This document shows positions 1-10,319 of a DNA stretch of 64,000 nucleotides, in pieces. Position 1 is the first letter of the stretch, and every line of letters starts with the position of its first letter. This stretch comes from Wurfbainia villosa (Eukaryota > Streptophyta > Magnoliopsida > Zingiberales > Zingiberaceae): positions 47,000,621-47,064,620 of the forward strand of contig CM045993.1 of the NCBI GenBank assembly GCA_025175895.1. Reading direction: 5' to 3'. Below the pieces are notes generated by a model. That model was not told the origin of the DNA. It did not search any database and worked only from the letters and a program-made list of their open reading frames with translations. Made by a program: the position numbers and the translations under genes.

Positions 1-544
1 CGACCATGGATGGCCACAAGGTAATCCTCGAAAAGGAGTTAAGAACATACCTTATAAGGTTGCGGTTTTCGACCTTTTGCCCGATCGCGTGTAGATTATT
101 GACTATGTCTTGAACGCGGGCGTGAAGTTGCGTTGTCGTTTCGTGTTCCTGCATTTTTAGATTATATAATTTATTAAACAAAAGATCGCGCTTACATACC
201 TTGGCTTCATCGGTCCCTTCGTGTAGCTCCACTAGCTTTGTCCAAAGGTCCTTTGCACTGATGAAGGGGCCGACGCGATTAAGCTCCTCCTTGGACAAGC
301 CACATTAAAGGATTTGAGTTTCCTTGGCGTCGGCTTTGACTTGTCATTTTGTCGCAATGGTCCATTGGTCATAATCCAAGGATTCACCCACTTCGTTAGT
401 CGGAAGTGTGAATCCCGTTTGGATTATGATCCATATCTCGATTTGAGTTTTAAGAAAGCATTCCATCCGACCCTTCCAATAATGGAAGTCATCTCCATTG
501 TAAAACAGAGGTCGGACAGTGCTAAAACTCTCGAGATGGGCCAT
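1..544 (-). pseudogene. E1 gag (DUF4219/UBN2-type copia Gag), 5' part, with stops
   Basis: The reading frame begins with ATG at 544 and opens with MAHLESFSTV and GDDFHYWKGRMECFL, the N-terminal motif of plant copia Gag proteins. Gag forms the particle that packages element RNA. About 66 codons in there is a TGA, and a second stop follows before CGLSKEELN; beyond them the UBN2-like helices (DLWTKLVELHEG, KLYNLKMQEHE) can still be read to the window edge. The same segments are recognisable in E7 and E15. The copy is therefore inactive unless stops are suppressed. Confidence 0.8.
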
Positions 545-605
545 TGATACAAAATAAACAAGGAGATGAAGACGAGAAACCTAGCAACGATAAAAACACA
601 CGAAA

Positions 606-640
606 TGTACCAAGATTCATGTCTTGGATTAGTAGTGCGG
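606..640 (-). other. leader stem-loop of family I
   Basis: CCAAGA (610-615) and TCTTGG (622-627) form a hairpin, flanked by ATTAGTAGTGCGG. The same arrangement sits between PBS and gag in E7 (25861-25879) and twice in E15. Its place in the leader is where retroelement packaging or dimerisation signals usually lie; that role is inference. Confidence 0.5.
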
Positions 641-742
641 GAAAAAGTCTAACCAAATGAATATAGTCTAAATAAACAGAAAAAAAGAAAAAAAATCTGG
701 AAAAATCTAGATCGGTGGTTTCACCAAATCTTAGCACCCCCG

Positions 743-754
743 GCTCTGATACCA
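743..754 (-). other. E1 primer-binding site (initiator tRNA-Met)
   Basis: On the minus strand this reads TGGTATCAGAGC, complementary to the 3' end of plant initiator tRNA-Met. It lies two bases inside the LTR end and fixes both the LTR boundary at 757 and the element's orientation. Confidence 0.9.
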
Positions 755-756
755 AT

Positions 757-1297
757 TGTTGGATCGAGAGGATCACTAGAGGGGGGGGGGGTGAATAGCG
801 ATAAAAACTTTTCTTTCGTTTTGTTCGTTAAAACCCGAGTAGACAATTAATTGCAGCGGAAAGATATGTAATAAATAAAAGGAGACAAATGTTTTTTTAC
901 TTGGTTCGTAGCCTTCGGCTACTACTCCAAGGCCCTAATAGTCCTGGACCGTATACGGAGGGAAATTCACTAAAACACTCCTCCTCGTTGGAGGTAGGAG
1001 TTAGACGATTACAAAAACCTTCGAAAGAAAAAGATAGAGAGACACACCCTCTCTTCTATTAATGTAAAATGCAACGATAGAAAACCTCAATACAGAATTG
1101 CAGTATAAAAGAGATGACAAAATAAGATTATACCAACAACTAGGAAATATAAATTAAGCTAGGGTTGTTGGCAGCACTTCGTCATTGTAGAGTCGTCGGA
1201 GAGTCGTAGCGTTGCGGAGGCTTTTGAGCACTTAGAGATTGATGAAAAACCCTAGAAGAGGCCCTCTTTTTATAGCCTTTGAGCCCCTTTTCGAGAG
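757..1297 (-). repeat. E1 5' LTR (U3 side truncated)
   Basis: The LTR starts on the plus strand with TGTTGGATCGAGAGG, followed by CTAGA, an 11-base G run and TGAATAGCG, the end motif shared by nearly all copia-type LTRs here. The R/U5 part resembles E7 and E15 (for example CCAAGGCCCTAA and the segment near TCCTCGTTGGAGGTAGGAG). Similarity to family I stops soon after the TATA box, and plus-oriented sequence of E2 begins near 1298. Confidence 0.75.
1266..1274 (-). promoter_or_regulatory. TATA box of E1 LTR
   Basis: The minus strand reads TATAAAAAG, in the position equivalent to the TATA boxes of the E7 and E15 LTRs. Confidence 0.6.
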
Positions 1298-2581
1298 GGT
1301 GGAGTCTTTGAAGCATAAGTCCAAATGGATATTGGCATTTGGGAAGTCCAAGGATGTGATATTGGCGACGTAAAGTCCAACTGGTAGTCTTGGCAACATA
1401 AGTCCAATGTTTAGCGGCGTAAAGTCCAAGCGTGTGTCTTGACAGTGTAAGCCCAAATGTACCTTGGCAGTGTATACTCGGTTAGCATGACAAAAGCTAA
1501 TGGAAGCACCTAAAGGCTAGCGTATGGATGAACAAGTCATGGATGACTTTGAGGGATCCAATAGGCGTGAGGTTGATGGAGGTGGTTAGAAGACTTAGGT
1601 TTAGACTAAGGGTGGTTTAGTAAGTATGAGGGCATCATACTTGAGATAAATCTCATGGTTGAGGTTTATTAGTCGACTAGGGTTATGGACCAGTCAACTG
1701 GTCAAGTGTTTTGACACTTGACAGTCGAGTCTATCACGCCCGCCCTTCTCGTAATCTAGAGGGGGTGGGAGGGTGGCGTGACGCGAACATACATGCGTGC
1801 ATATACAGCGGAAGAATTTAAACTTAAAAAAAATGGAGCATGCATTTACCTTCAACCATGCAAATATCTTTACATTCTTAACTATGTAACAGGTGAACAT
1901 TTACCTCAGGGGAGTATGCTTAACATGCATGGGTATAATTGGTTAAAGCTTTTCTTTCTGCCATACTTTACATGTTCTTTTAACTGCAACTTATAGTATA
2001 CTATGAGTAGGAGGTGGACTACTAAGCATGCATAATCATTTCATAAAGGACACTACTTGGTTCAAGTCCATGATAATCAACATAATGGAGTTATAGGAGC
2101 CTAAATACAAGTATAAAGTACATGGACATCAATGAGGAATTCAAAGTATCATCTAGGTACATAGTTCTCTATCACCTAACAATTCAATCAGGATAAGAAG
2201 GTTCTTAGTAATTCTTTAACTAAATCAAGTACTTAACATGCCAAGGTTTCATAAAACAAAACGAGTATAGTTTCACATCAGGTATAAACCCTCAAAACAA
2301 GTCTAAGTTAACACCAAGTAGCAACCATCAAACATCAAGTAGTGATCAACTCTTAACAATTAACATGCAAAACTTTAGAACATGCATAAGTCTTGGAACA
2401 TAAAACAAATCTCTTCCACCATGCCACTGCCACACACACTTTTCCCCTCCTGCTGCTCCCTTTAGTTTAGCCATTCTTTACCCTTTTCTGCAGTACAAGG
2501 GAAACATGAAACTATAAGCACATAGGCTTAGTAAGATTCTTTCCTACTCACAAAATCCATACATCAGGGATTAGACATAGA

Positions 2582-3050
2582 GTAGTGACATGTTCATCTA
2601 GACAACATATAGGCATAACATTCATATAAAAGTCGTGACTGATCATTTAGGAACATAGGACTAGAATTCATAAAAATAGTGACATGTTCATCGAGACAAC
2701 ATATAGGCATAACATTCATATAAAAGTCATGACATGATCATTTAGGAAAATAAGACTAGAATTCATAAAAATAGTGACATGTTCATCTAGACAACATATA
2801 GGCATAACATTCATATAAAAGTCGTGACATGGTCATTTAGGAACATAGGACTATAATTCATAAAAATAGTGACATGTTCATCTAGACAACATATAGGCAT
2901 AACATTCATATAAAAGTCGTGACATTGTCATTTAGGAACATAGGACTAGAATTCATAAAAATAGTGACATGTTCATCTAGACAACATATAGGCATAACAT
3001 TCATATAAAAGTCATGACATGGTCATTTAGGAACATAGGACTAGAATTCA
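2582..3050. repeat. 95-bp tandem repeat, about five copies
   Basis: The block beginning TGACATGTTCATCTAGAC recurs at 2585, 2680, 2775, 2870 and 2965, exactly 95 bp apart, with few differences. It lies inside the E3 LTR. The corresponding part of E8 has a different array, so this one expanded in the E3 copy or its subfamily. Confidence 0.9.
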
Positions 3051-3599
3051 AAAAAATATGATAATCACATAGACATGAAATGGGTATATGCAAGATGTTC
3101 TTTGAAAACATATATTTTATAGGTACTTAAACATAAATCTCAACATGAGGGCCCGACATTGTACCACATACATCATTTTGCGTGCATCCTTAAATAGATC
3201 CGAGGTAGCTAATCCCGAACCTACTAGGGTACTAGTCCCATACTACGACTGTCAACCTAGGGCAACTTAGGAGCCCATCCCGTATTAGGTCCATACTATG
3301 ACCGTTGACCTAGGGGCACGTAGGAGCCCACATGGACCTTGCTAGGGTCCGGTACAATCCTTACAAAAGTAAAATAGCATATCATATTCCTTGTCATAAC
3401 ATAAAGAGTGCTCTTAGTCCCCATTCATAGGGGAGCGTCTCTTAGGCATTTCATCATACATACTTAAGCCATGCATAACGTAGGTGTGCCCTAGTGGACA
3501 TGAAACATAAGCGTGTACATCATGACGCAATGAGCATAACATAAGCATACATTAGTACAATTAACATGGACATAAGGTAGTGACATAAACAAATTATGC

Positions 3600-4310
3600 T
3601 ATCATAAAGTCTAACTATCATCATGTCAACGTCATGTATATATATAGCATGGCATGGAAGATCATTAGTAAACACAAGCATGTTTTAAGGATGGTATCCA
3701 ATACCATCACATACTACCTAACATGAGGGATTTTTAGCAACCATAGAGGGGCTTGGAATATCTTCCTAACCCTAGTTCTTGGACATGGCCGAAACTTCTA
3801 AGGGAGGTTTTTAAGAAATAAAACACTCAAACATACTAACACAAAGTCTAACTATCATCATGTCAACATCATATATATATATATATCATGGCATGGAAGA
3901 TCATTAGTAAGCATAAGCATGTTTTAAGGATGGTAACCAATACCATCACATACTACCTAACATGGGGGATTCTTAGCAACCATAGAGGGGCTTGGAATTT
4001 CTTCCTAACCCTAGTTCTTGGACATGACCGAAACCTCTAAGGGAGGTTTTAAGAAATCAAACACTCAAACATACTAACACAAAGTCTAACTATCATCATG
4101 TCAACATTATATATATATATATATCATGGCATGGAAGATCATTAGTAAGCATAAGCATGTTTTAAGGATGGTAACCAATACCATCACATACTACCTACAT
4201 GGGGGATTTTTAGCAACCATAGAGGGGCATGGAATTTCTTCCTAACCCTAGTTCTTGGACATGGGCGAAACTTCTAATGGAGGTCTTAAGAAATCAAACA
4301 CTCGAAGCAA
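3600..4310. repeat. 237-238-bp tandem repeat, three copies
   Basis: AAAGTCTAACTATCATCATG starts copies at 3606, 3843 and 4081. Each contains a TA microsatellite, ATGGCATGGAAGATCATTAG and CCTAACCCTAGTTCTTGG. The copies are highly similar, so the triplication is fairly recent. It lies inside the E3 LTR. Confidence 0.9.
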
Positions 4311-4609
4311 CTTGTACTGTAGGTGAGGGGATTACTTACATCCTCTCGCTTGGTTTACTATAAGAAATATACCCTTGGTGCCAAGACAAGGCCTCCTTTT
4401 TCTCCTTGAGCTTTCGAAAATGGAAGAAGGAGAGGAGTGGTTTCGATGGAGGAAGGAGATTGAAGAAGAAAATGACTCTTTGTCCTCTTGCCTCCTCACT
4501 TACTCCTATTTATTCTAAGTGAAGGTGTCCCTTCGCCTCCCCTACCCTTATCTATCCTTTTTTTTTTGGGGAATGGTAAAAGTGTATATATGGAAACCTG
4601 TGTACAAAA

Positions 4610-5500
4610 CTAGATGCCTACAAAGCGGTAGACATGAGTTTGGATCTTGAGGAAGATCCTCTCAATCGACGGCTCACAACCCTCAAAACGACATCTATTA
4701 CGTGCCTGCCAAATTAGAAATAACATACATGAGATGCCAAGATCTCTACACTTCCTCACAACTCCCTTCCCCCGCAGATCCTCACTAAAAGCTCGAAGAA
4801 GTCGGCCTATACTGAAGATCTGCGGCCTGATGCGAAGCCAATCGCGAACGAGATCCCAAAGCCTCCGAGTCCATGTGCACCGGAAGAAAAGATGCTCGCT
4901 CGTCTCTAATGCCGCCTTGCATAGGCAGCACGTCTTCTGCTCCTCATAGGGAATAACATCTGCTGTCCTCAACTTGCCCCTTGCCAGGAGCCAATACACA
5001 AACCTGTGCTTGGGCAGTATGTCAGCCCTCCATATGATGGCTGCCCAACGCGAGATCGGCATGGTCGGAAGAAATCATAGGCGTAAATCGCCCCATGCGC
5101 TGGGTCCCTGCTGCGTGCCACCTCCCAAGGCGATGGCTGCCTCTTTGAGACATCACCTAAGCGGATGCCTGTCGGCCGGTGAGCGAGACCGACCTCTTCA
5201 TCGGAGAATCAGAGTTCTTTGGCTGCCACGCCCATATGTCCTGATGCTGCAGATATCTATGATGGACCCATCGAACCCATAAGGAATCCGCCTTGTTGTG
5301 AAGATCCCATAGTGCGTGACATAACAAGGCGGAGTTCCAAGCCCGTAGATCTCGTAGTCCATATCCTCCCTCCTCCTTGGGTAAGCAGAGGGATCGCCAG
5401 GATGCCACAGGATGTGACGTGGTCCAAACAAACGCCCGACAAATACCATACAGCTTATCTATCACTCCACAGGGGACCGGAAGGATAGATAGCCAATAAC
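4610..5500 (-). pseudogene. LINE C-terminal region with zf-RVT domain
   Basis: An open segment of 150 codons (4610-5062) contains the zinc-binding signature of plant LINE ORF2 C-termini (CCLCKAALETSEHLFFRC), preceded by WRADILPKHRFVYWLLARGK. The part just upstream (5157-5465) reads SLCLPKEEGGYGLRDLRAWN, the usual post-RT thumb/linker of plant L1 elements, in another frame. At least one frameshift separates the two. No RNase H domain is visible before the end of the element. Confidence 0.82.
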
Positions 5501-5538
5501 ACTCAATGCCCTGCAGAACCGAGCGTACAAGCTCTAAT

Positions 5539-6610
5539 CTACCCGCATAGGATAGGGTGTGCTTCGGCCATGCTCCGACTCTCGTACTCGCCGCCTCTAA
5601 GAGCGGGGCATAATCTATGTCTGCGACTTACGGGTTGCGGTGGAATCCCAAGATAGCGGAAAGGAAAAGTACCTGCTTTGGAACCCGTGATCTGCGGCTC
5701 TGATCGTGTCTGAGTGTCCACTCCTGCTATATACATACTGGACTTAAGGGGGTTAGCCCTTAAGCCCGCCATGTCACCAAAATCCGCCAGGCACTGAGAA
5801 ACCACCCTGAGAGAGGAAGCATCTGCTCTCGCGAACATCAGCAGATCATCTGCGTATGCCAAATGTGTAAGCTGGACACCCTCACACATCGGATGATAGT
5901 GGAAGTCCGTCTGCTGCACTGCCGCCCTCATGCATCTCGAGAAAACCTCTAAGCATAATCCAAACAATAATGGGGATAGAGGATCCCCCTGTCGTAGCCC
6001 TCGGCGTCCACTGAAAAAGCCATACATCCCCCCATTGATACTGACTGAGTAAGTGACTGTCGATATACACTGAGAGATCCATGAAGAAAACCTCGGAGGA
6101 AATCCATATGCTGCTAGGGCATCCCTCAGAAAACCCCAGTCCACCGTATCAAATGCCTTCCGCAAATCCACTTTGACCATGCATCTAGGCGAGATCCTCT
6201 TCCTAGCATACTTCCGAAGTAATTCCTGTGCCAAATGGATATTATCCGCTATGCTCCGGCCAGGGACAAAAGCTGCTTCTGAATCTAACAAGAAATCCAT
6301 GACTTTTGAAAGTCTCCGCCAATATCTTTGCTATAACTTTATAAAATACACTGCAAAGACGATATAGGCCTATAATCCACTACCTTCGAATCAAGACGAT
6401 AGCCGTGTGATTCCATTCTCGAAAAATACCCGATGCGAAAAACTCGAATCGCTGCGACAGAATCCTTTGACCGCCTCCCATGAAGCCCGTGAAACGTGGA
6501 GTTGAATCCATCCGCCCAGTGCTTTCTCCTTCCCGATATCAAATAAGGCATCTCGATCTCCTTCTCCAAAACCGGCCGCTTCCAACATGTCACGCCAGAC
6601 ACTGCCAGAT
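5539..6610 (-). pseudogene. LINE reverse transcriptase domain
   Basis: The 253-codon open segment (5539-6300) has the RT core: FVPGRSIADNIHLAQELL, KVDLRKAFDTVDW, GLRQGDPLSPLLFGL and the catalytic AYADDLLMFA box. The N-terminal RT portion lies at 6339-6610 in shifted frames, so the original ORF2 is broken. The enzyme copied LINE RNA at the nicked target. Order and motifs match plant L1-clade (RIL-like) elements. Confidence 0.9.
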
Positions 6611-7238
6611 ATTACGGCACAAGACATCGCCCAAATGGTGTCCGTCCTGGTTACACGCCTCACCGCTCCCAAAAGCCCTCGTAGTATGTGACAAACTCAT
6701 TTGCCACCTCGCCCAACCCCGAGGTTTGCTCCCTGATCGCTTATTTATTGTAACGATGGAGTTCCTCTTGTTGTTCCTCTTTACTAGATCATGGAAGAAT
6801 TTCGTGGACTTGTCACTCCCTTTGATATATGCCACCTTTGCACGTTGTTGATAAAACATCCTCTCCGCATCCATCAATAGCGAAGCCCATCGACGAAGAG
6901 CAGCGTATGCGTCCGGATCCAGCCCATCCACACTGTCCGTCCCTCCCATTCCCAGCTTTACAAGCTGGGCAGCCTCAAGATCTTCCACAGCCCGCTTAGC
7001 CTTCTCCGCAATGTGCTGGAAATCCTGCCGGTCCAACTGCTTTAAGTGAACTTTGAGCCGACTTAACTTCTTCTTTAAGACAAACTGCGCATAGCCTTGT
7101 ATAGGTTCCGCCCAAACTCCATCAACCAGTGCTCTATATCCACCATGCAATGTCCACATATTATAGAACTTAAATGGCCTCTTGATTCCATGCTCCCGTG
7201 TGGATATGGTGACAATAGCGCACGAGTGATCCGATAAG
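6590..7238 (-). pseudogene. LINE endonuclease C-terminus and endonuclease-RT linker
   Basis: Right next to the 5' junction the minus strand reads GLSDHSCAIVTI, the SDHS motif that closes the AP-endonuclease domain of L1-type LINEs. The linker follows (6590-7159: MWTLHGGYRALV, KKLSRLKVHLKQLDRQDF, YIKGSDKSTKFFHDLVKRN), which is typical of plant LINE ORF2. The catalytic part of the endonuclease is absent, so truncation occurred within this domain. Confidence 0.85.
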
Positions 7239-7793
7239 CCCTTATCTATCCTTTTCCTTACCCTTCTAACAGAACACCCTTGCTGGGCTTCTGGTTATCA
7301 CATGCATCCTAAGGTTTAGCTACCTGTTTGGAGGTTCGGGGTTCGAACCTTGGTCATGCATCCTTTTTTGGCTCTATTCTCTTTTATTTTTGAAAGAGCC
7401 CACATAAAAGCCCATTATAATCATGCAACAATTTTTATAAAATTTTTAGGAATTTTACGGGCATTAAAGAGTCGACTTTGTGCAGTCGATTGGGATTATG
7501 ACTAGTTGACTGGTCGGGAGTTGACTGGCGACTATGGCTGCATGGCCTTGGCAGTTGACTAGCCTTGAGTAGTCGACTGCCATGGAGGGCAGTCGACTAC
7601 TGGGTTTGGTCGTGAGTACAGAAAACTCGGTAGATGACTGAGCAGTCGGCTACGGGCTTGGTAGTCAATTGATGGTAATGACAGCCGATTGCTAGTGTAT
7701 CCATTGGCTGAAATGTCGACATAGATTAAGCCATTGCGAGACAACAACTACAGGGGCAGTCGACTGCTAGGTGTGGAATCAACCCGATGCAGG

Positions 7794-7802
7794 GATAAAA
7801 GG
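7794..7802 (+). promoter_or_regulatory. TATA-like box of E2 LTR
   Basis: GATAAAAGG on the plus strand lies directly after a cluster of CAGTCGACTG-type palindromes (7470-7765), the same order as in the minus-strand LTRs. Confidence 0.5.
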
Positions 7803-8300
7803 AGCAGCTCGTGGAGGATTTTGGCCATGGTTTCTTGAGGGGTTCTTGAGGTGATTTGAGGGCGAAGCATGTTGGAGGATCGTGACCCAGCTAGAAGGGG
7901 GGTTGAATAGCCTCGTGTATGATGGACATCATTCATCTTAATCATCTAAGATAATTGTCAGCGCAGCGGAATATAGATAATAAAAATGTAAAGCAAAGAT
8001 AATTAAGCTAATACAAAAGTAAAGAAGAAGCAAACACTAACAAGCTGATGTAACATGGTTCATGACCTTTGCCGCTAGTCCACGGACGTTTCGTTCGGTG
8101 AATCACTCCCTCAAACCAATCCACTAATCTCTCCTTTTTCCCAAGACAAGGTGGAGGTAACCTTTTTACACCAATTCCTCTTCTCACAAATAATATGAAT
8201 GAAAATAGAGAATAAAGGAGTAAAAACACTTGGAAGACGTGGGAGCACTTAGAGCATGAATAGGAGTGGAAGCATTAGGTGCCCTAAGGCCCCAACCCCT

Positions 8301-8309
8301 CTTTTTATA
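8301..8309 (-). promoter_or_regulatory. TATA box of E5 3' LTR
   Basis: The minus strand reads TATAAAAAG; the same sequence is at 27285-27293 in the 5' LTR. Confidence 0.6.
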
Positions 8310-8667
8310 GGGAAGAGGGGTTTCTTTCCGTTGGGCATGCAACAGTTGATCGCATGCCATCGACCGATCACGCTCTAACGGCCGACTCTAATGATTTCGA
8401 CTTGTCGCCGCCATCGCCCAACGCGACCTTTGGCAATCGACTCATCGATATTAGCAATTGACTCATCGCTATGAGCTAATCGATCGACTACGAGTAGTTC
8501 TGTGCCCATAGCAATCGACTGTCGTCCCTTGGCAGTCGACTGATGGTGCAACAGTTGACTACCAAACCCTAGCAGTTGACTATTGGGCCAGAAACACCTT
8601 AGTCGAACACCAGTCGACAATCAGTTGACTCAGACTATTCGACTGTTATCTATCGCAATCGACTGAT

Positions 8668-8885
8668 GTCGGGTAAAACCTCAAACAAACACTTGTTTGA
8701 GCATCTGACAGTCGGATAAACCTCAAACCACCTATTTGAGCATTCGACACTTCCATTCGTCGGGTAGAAACTTCATACTCATGTTTGAGCATCTGACTTA
8801 TCCAATTGTCGGGTAAAACCTCAAACATAAGTTTGAGTGTCCGACTTGTCGGGTAAAACCTCAAACCTAAGTTTGAGCATTCGAC
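8668..8885. repeat. hairpin minisatellite, five units, in U3 of E5
   Basis: Units at 8668-8709, 8711-8748, 8759-8797, 8808-8845 and 8848-8885 follow the pattern GTCGGGTAAAACCTCAAAC, short loop, GTTTGAGCATCCGAC. Each unit is itself an inverted repeat (outer arm GTCGG/CCGAC, inner arm CTCAAAC/GTTTGAG). Spacers vary from 1 to about 10 bp. Confidence 0.88.
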
Positions 8886-9328
8886 ACTTGACTTAATCAT
8901 TCGGCCAAGTTCACCTAGTTGAGCTACCCCGTCCCAGGTTACAATCGTCTCATCTCCCATGAAGTCCCTCGCCTCGAAGCTCTCTTCAGCCTGCGTCCCT
9001 TGGATGCACTAAGCCCTTGGCTCCTCCAGTGTCATCCTTTGCATCTCGCCACAAAGTCTACTTCCTCCGGCTTCATTTTATTTGCTTTTCATTTGGCGGC
9101 CCCTCGAATGCACCAAGCGCACGACTTCCGCAATGCCATCCTTCACCAACTCAAGGACCCGAGCCATGAGATAGTGAATTCGCCAATGCTTCATCAAGTC
9201 AACACATATGTGATTCACTTAAGTCCTGCACAACTTAAACACACACATTAAATCACATAAAGAACCTAACTTAAACCCTTTGCCACATACATAAAAACCA
9301 AACCATACTTGGGTTGATTGCCCTAACA

Positions 9329-9344
9329 ATCTCTCCCTTTTTGA
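9329..9344 (-). other. E5 polypurine tract
   Basis: The minus strand reads TCAAAAAGGGAGAGAT immediately before the 3' LTR; this primes plus-strand DNA synthesis. Confidence 0.8.
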
Positions 9345-10319
9345 TGTGTGGCAACATGTTTAAGTTAGGTAAAACATTAACAAAATACTAAGGCAAGGAA
9401 AATATGTAAACATAACATGAGTATCAAAACACTCTCCCTTAATACATGTAACTCCCTCTTAATACATGCTAATTTCTCCCCTAGCATGATTCACTTAAAC
9501 TTCAATATTTCTCCCCCTTTGACACCATCAAAAATATCATACATATGTTATACATCATGACATCAATATCTAAGGGAATAAAAATATCAAAAATAATATT
9601 TTAAAACATAAAAACCCAATTTTTGCACGTAGCAGTCGACTGACATTCTTCATCAGTCGATTGGTAGCTGAAAATTCTGAATTCTCATTTTTGAAGCCAA
9701 CTTCACAAATGCATTAAAAATTCCAAAAAAAAACAAAAAATCATAAAATTTAGGGAACACATTTCTAATGAGTCCCTCTATCAGTGAAAAATAATTTTTC
9801 ATGAAAATTCAATCAATTTTCGAAAATAAGGCAAAAACTCAAAAGTTTGAAAAATACTCAAATTTTTATCAACTTTGAAAGCTAGTTTTGCCTTAGAAAG
9901 TTTCAATTCATGAACTCACAGTTTTTGAAACATGAAATGGTTTTAAAACATTTAAAATATTCAACCATGATCTTTGGGTAATATGTCCATGAATTAAACA
10001 TATGCTTTCCCCATAGTTGGTCTATGATTGCTATGTCATGATATATTTAGTGACTTACCTAAATGCCATAAGCATTAGTGAAACACTTGTGTCAACCTAA
10101 CATCTCACCCATGCTATGTCAATCAAGTTAGCCTTATGGCGAATGTGAGATGTAACTAAAGGTATTTATACTTAATCACAAATTTCATGCAATTTCTACC
10201 AAGGTTAAGTATATATCATTAAAAATACATTACTCAACAAGTATCACCCCATCATCATAAGTCAACCAAATAATATGATATGAAAAAAATTCAAATATGG
10301 TTGACTATCCTAGGTTTTT
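9345..10319 (-). other. E5 spacer between gag and PPT, no coding domain
   Basis: About 1 kb, strongly AT-rich, with no recognisable pol motif in any frame. It contains runs of CTCCCTCTTAA/CTCCCCC, a single CAGTCGACTG pair (9632-9662) and the conserved CATCTCAC inverted repeat. A similar spacer lies in E14 at 46641-47777 (shared phrases near GCTTTCCCCATAGTTGG and CATCTCAC). Confidence 0.7.
10101..10152. other. conserved spacer stem-loop, E5 copy
   Basis: CATCTCAC (10101-10108) pairs with GTGAGATG (10145-10152); an inner CCAT/ATGG pair lies in the 36-base loop. Equivalent structures occur in all six pol-less elements. Confidence 0.7.

Larger units (their letters stand above)
1..1297 (-). mobile_element. 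E1: 5' part of a gag-only copia-type LTR retrotransposon (family I)
   Basis: The element is read on the minus strand. From right to left it shows a 5' LTR (757-1297, U3 side lost), a primer-binding site (743-754), a short leader and the first part of gag, which runs off the left window edge. Family I also includes E7 and E15, which share the LTR end TGTTGGATCGA, the poly-G motif near the LTR end and the gag N-terminus. The 3' half is outside the window, so absence of pol cannot be shown for this copy; it is inferred from E7 and E15. Confidence 0.8.
4562..7238 (-). mobile_element. E4: 5'-truncated LINE (L1-type non-LTR retrotransposon)
   Basis: A 17-bp target duplication CCCTTATCTATCCTTTT flanks it (4545-4561 and 7239-7255). 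On the minus strand it ends in an A tract next to the left duplication, as expected of target-primed reverse transcription. The coding order is end of the AP-type endonuclease (SDHS motif), linker, reverse transcriptase and a C-terminal zf-RVT domain. It begins inside the endonuclease domain, so it is a 5'-truncated, dead-on-arrival copy of about 2.7 kb. Confidence 0.92.
1732..7468 (-). mobile_element. E3: solo LTR of about 3 kb, probably Ty3/gypsy, containing LINE E4
   Basis: A perfect 5-bp duplication GAGTC flanks the unit (1727-1731 and 7469-7473). It is the reverse-orientation relative of E8: its left end TATCACGCCCGCCC matches the reverse complement of E8's right end, and its right end CGGGCATTAAA matches E8's start TGTAACGCCCG. 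The TG/CA termini have decayed by single-base changes. Without E4 it is about 3.04 kb. It has no coding domain; assignment to Ty3/gypsy rests on LTR length, TG...CA ends and the 5-bp duplication. Confidence 0.75.
7870..9328 (-). repeat. E5 3' LTR
   Basis: It runs on the plus strand from TGTTGGAGGATCGTG to ...GATTGCCCTAACA, directly followed by the complement of a polypurine tract. The end nearest gag in the 5' copy is next to the PBS, which confirms orientation. Near the U5 end is CTAGAAGGGGGG-TTGAATAGCC. Upstream of the TATA box come palindromes (8340-8660) and then a hairpin minisatellite (8668-8885). U3 contains CGAAGCTCTCTTC and CACGACTTCC-like GC-richer stretches without coding potential. 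Confidence 0.88.

Noticed and set aside
8668..8885. CRISPR-like array
   Set aside because: Units are irregular, spacers are 1-10 bp, and the setting is a plant LTR. It is a hairpin minisatellite.
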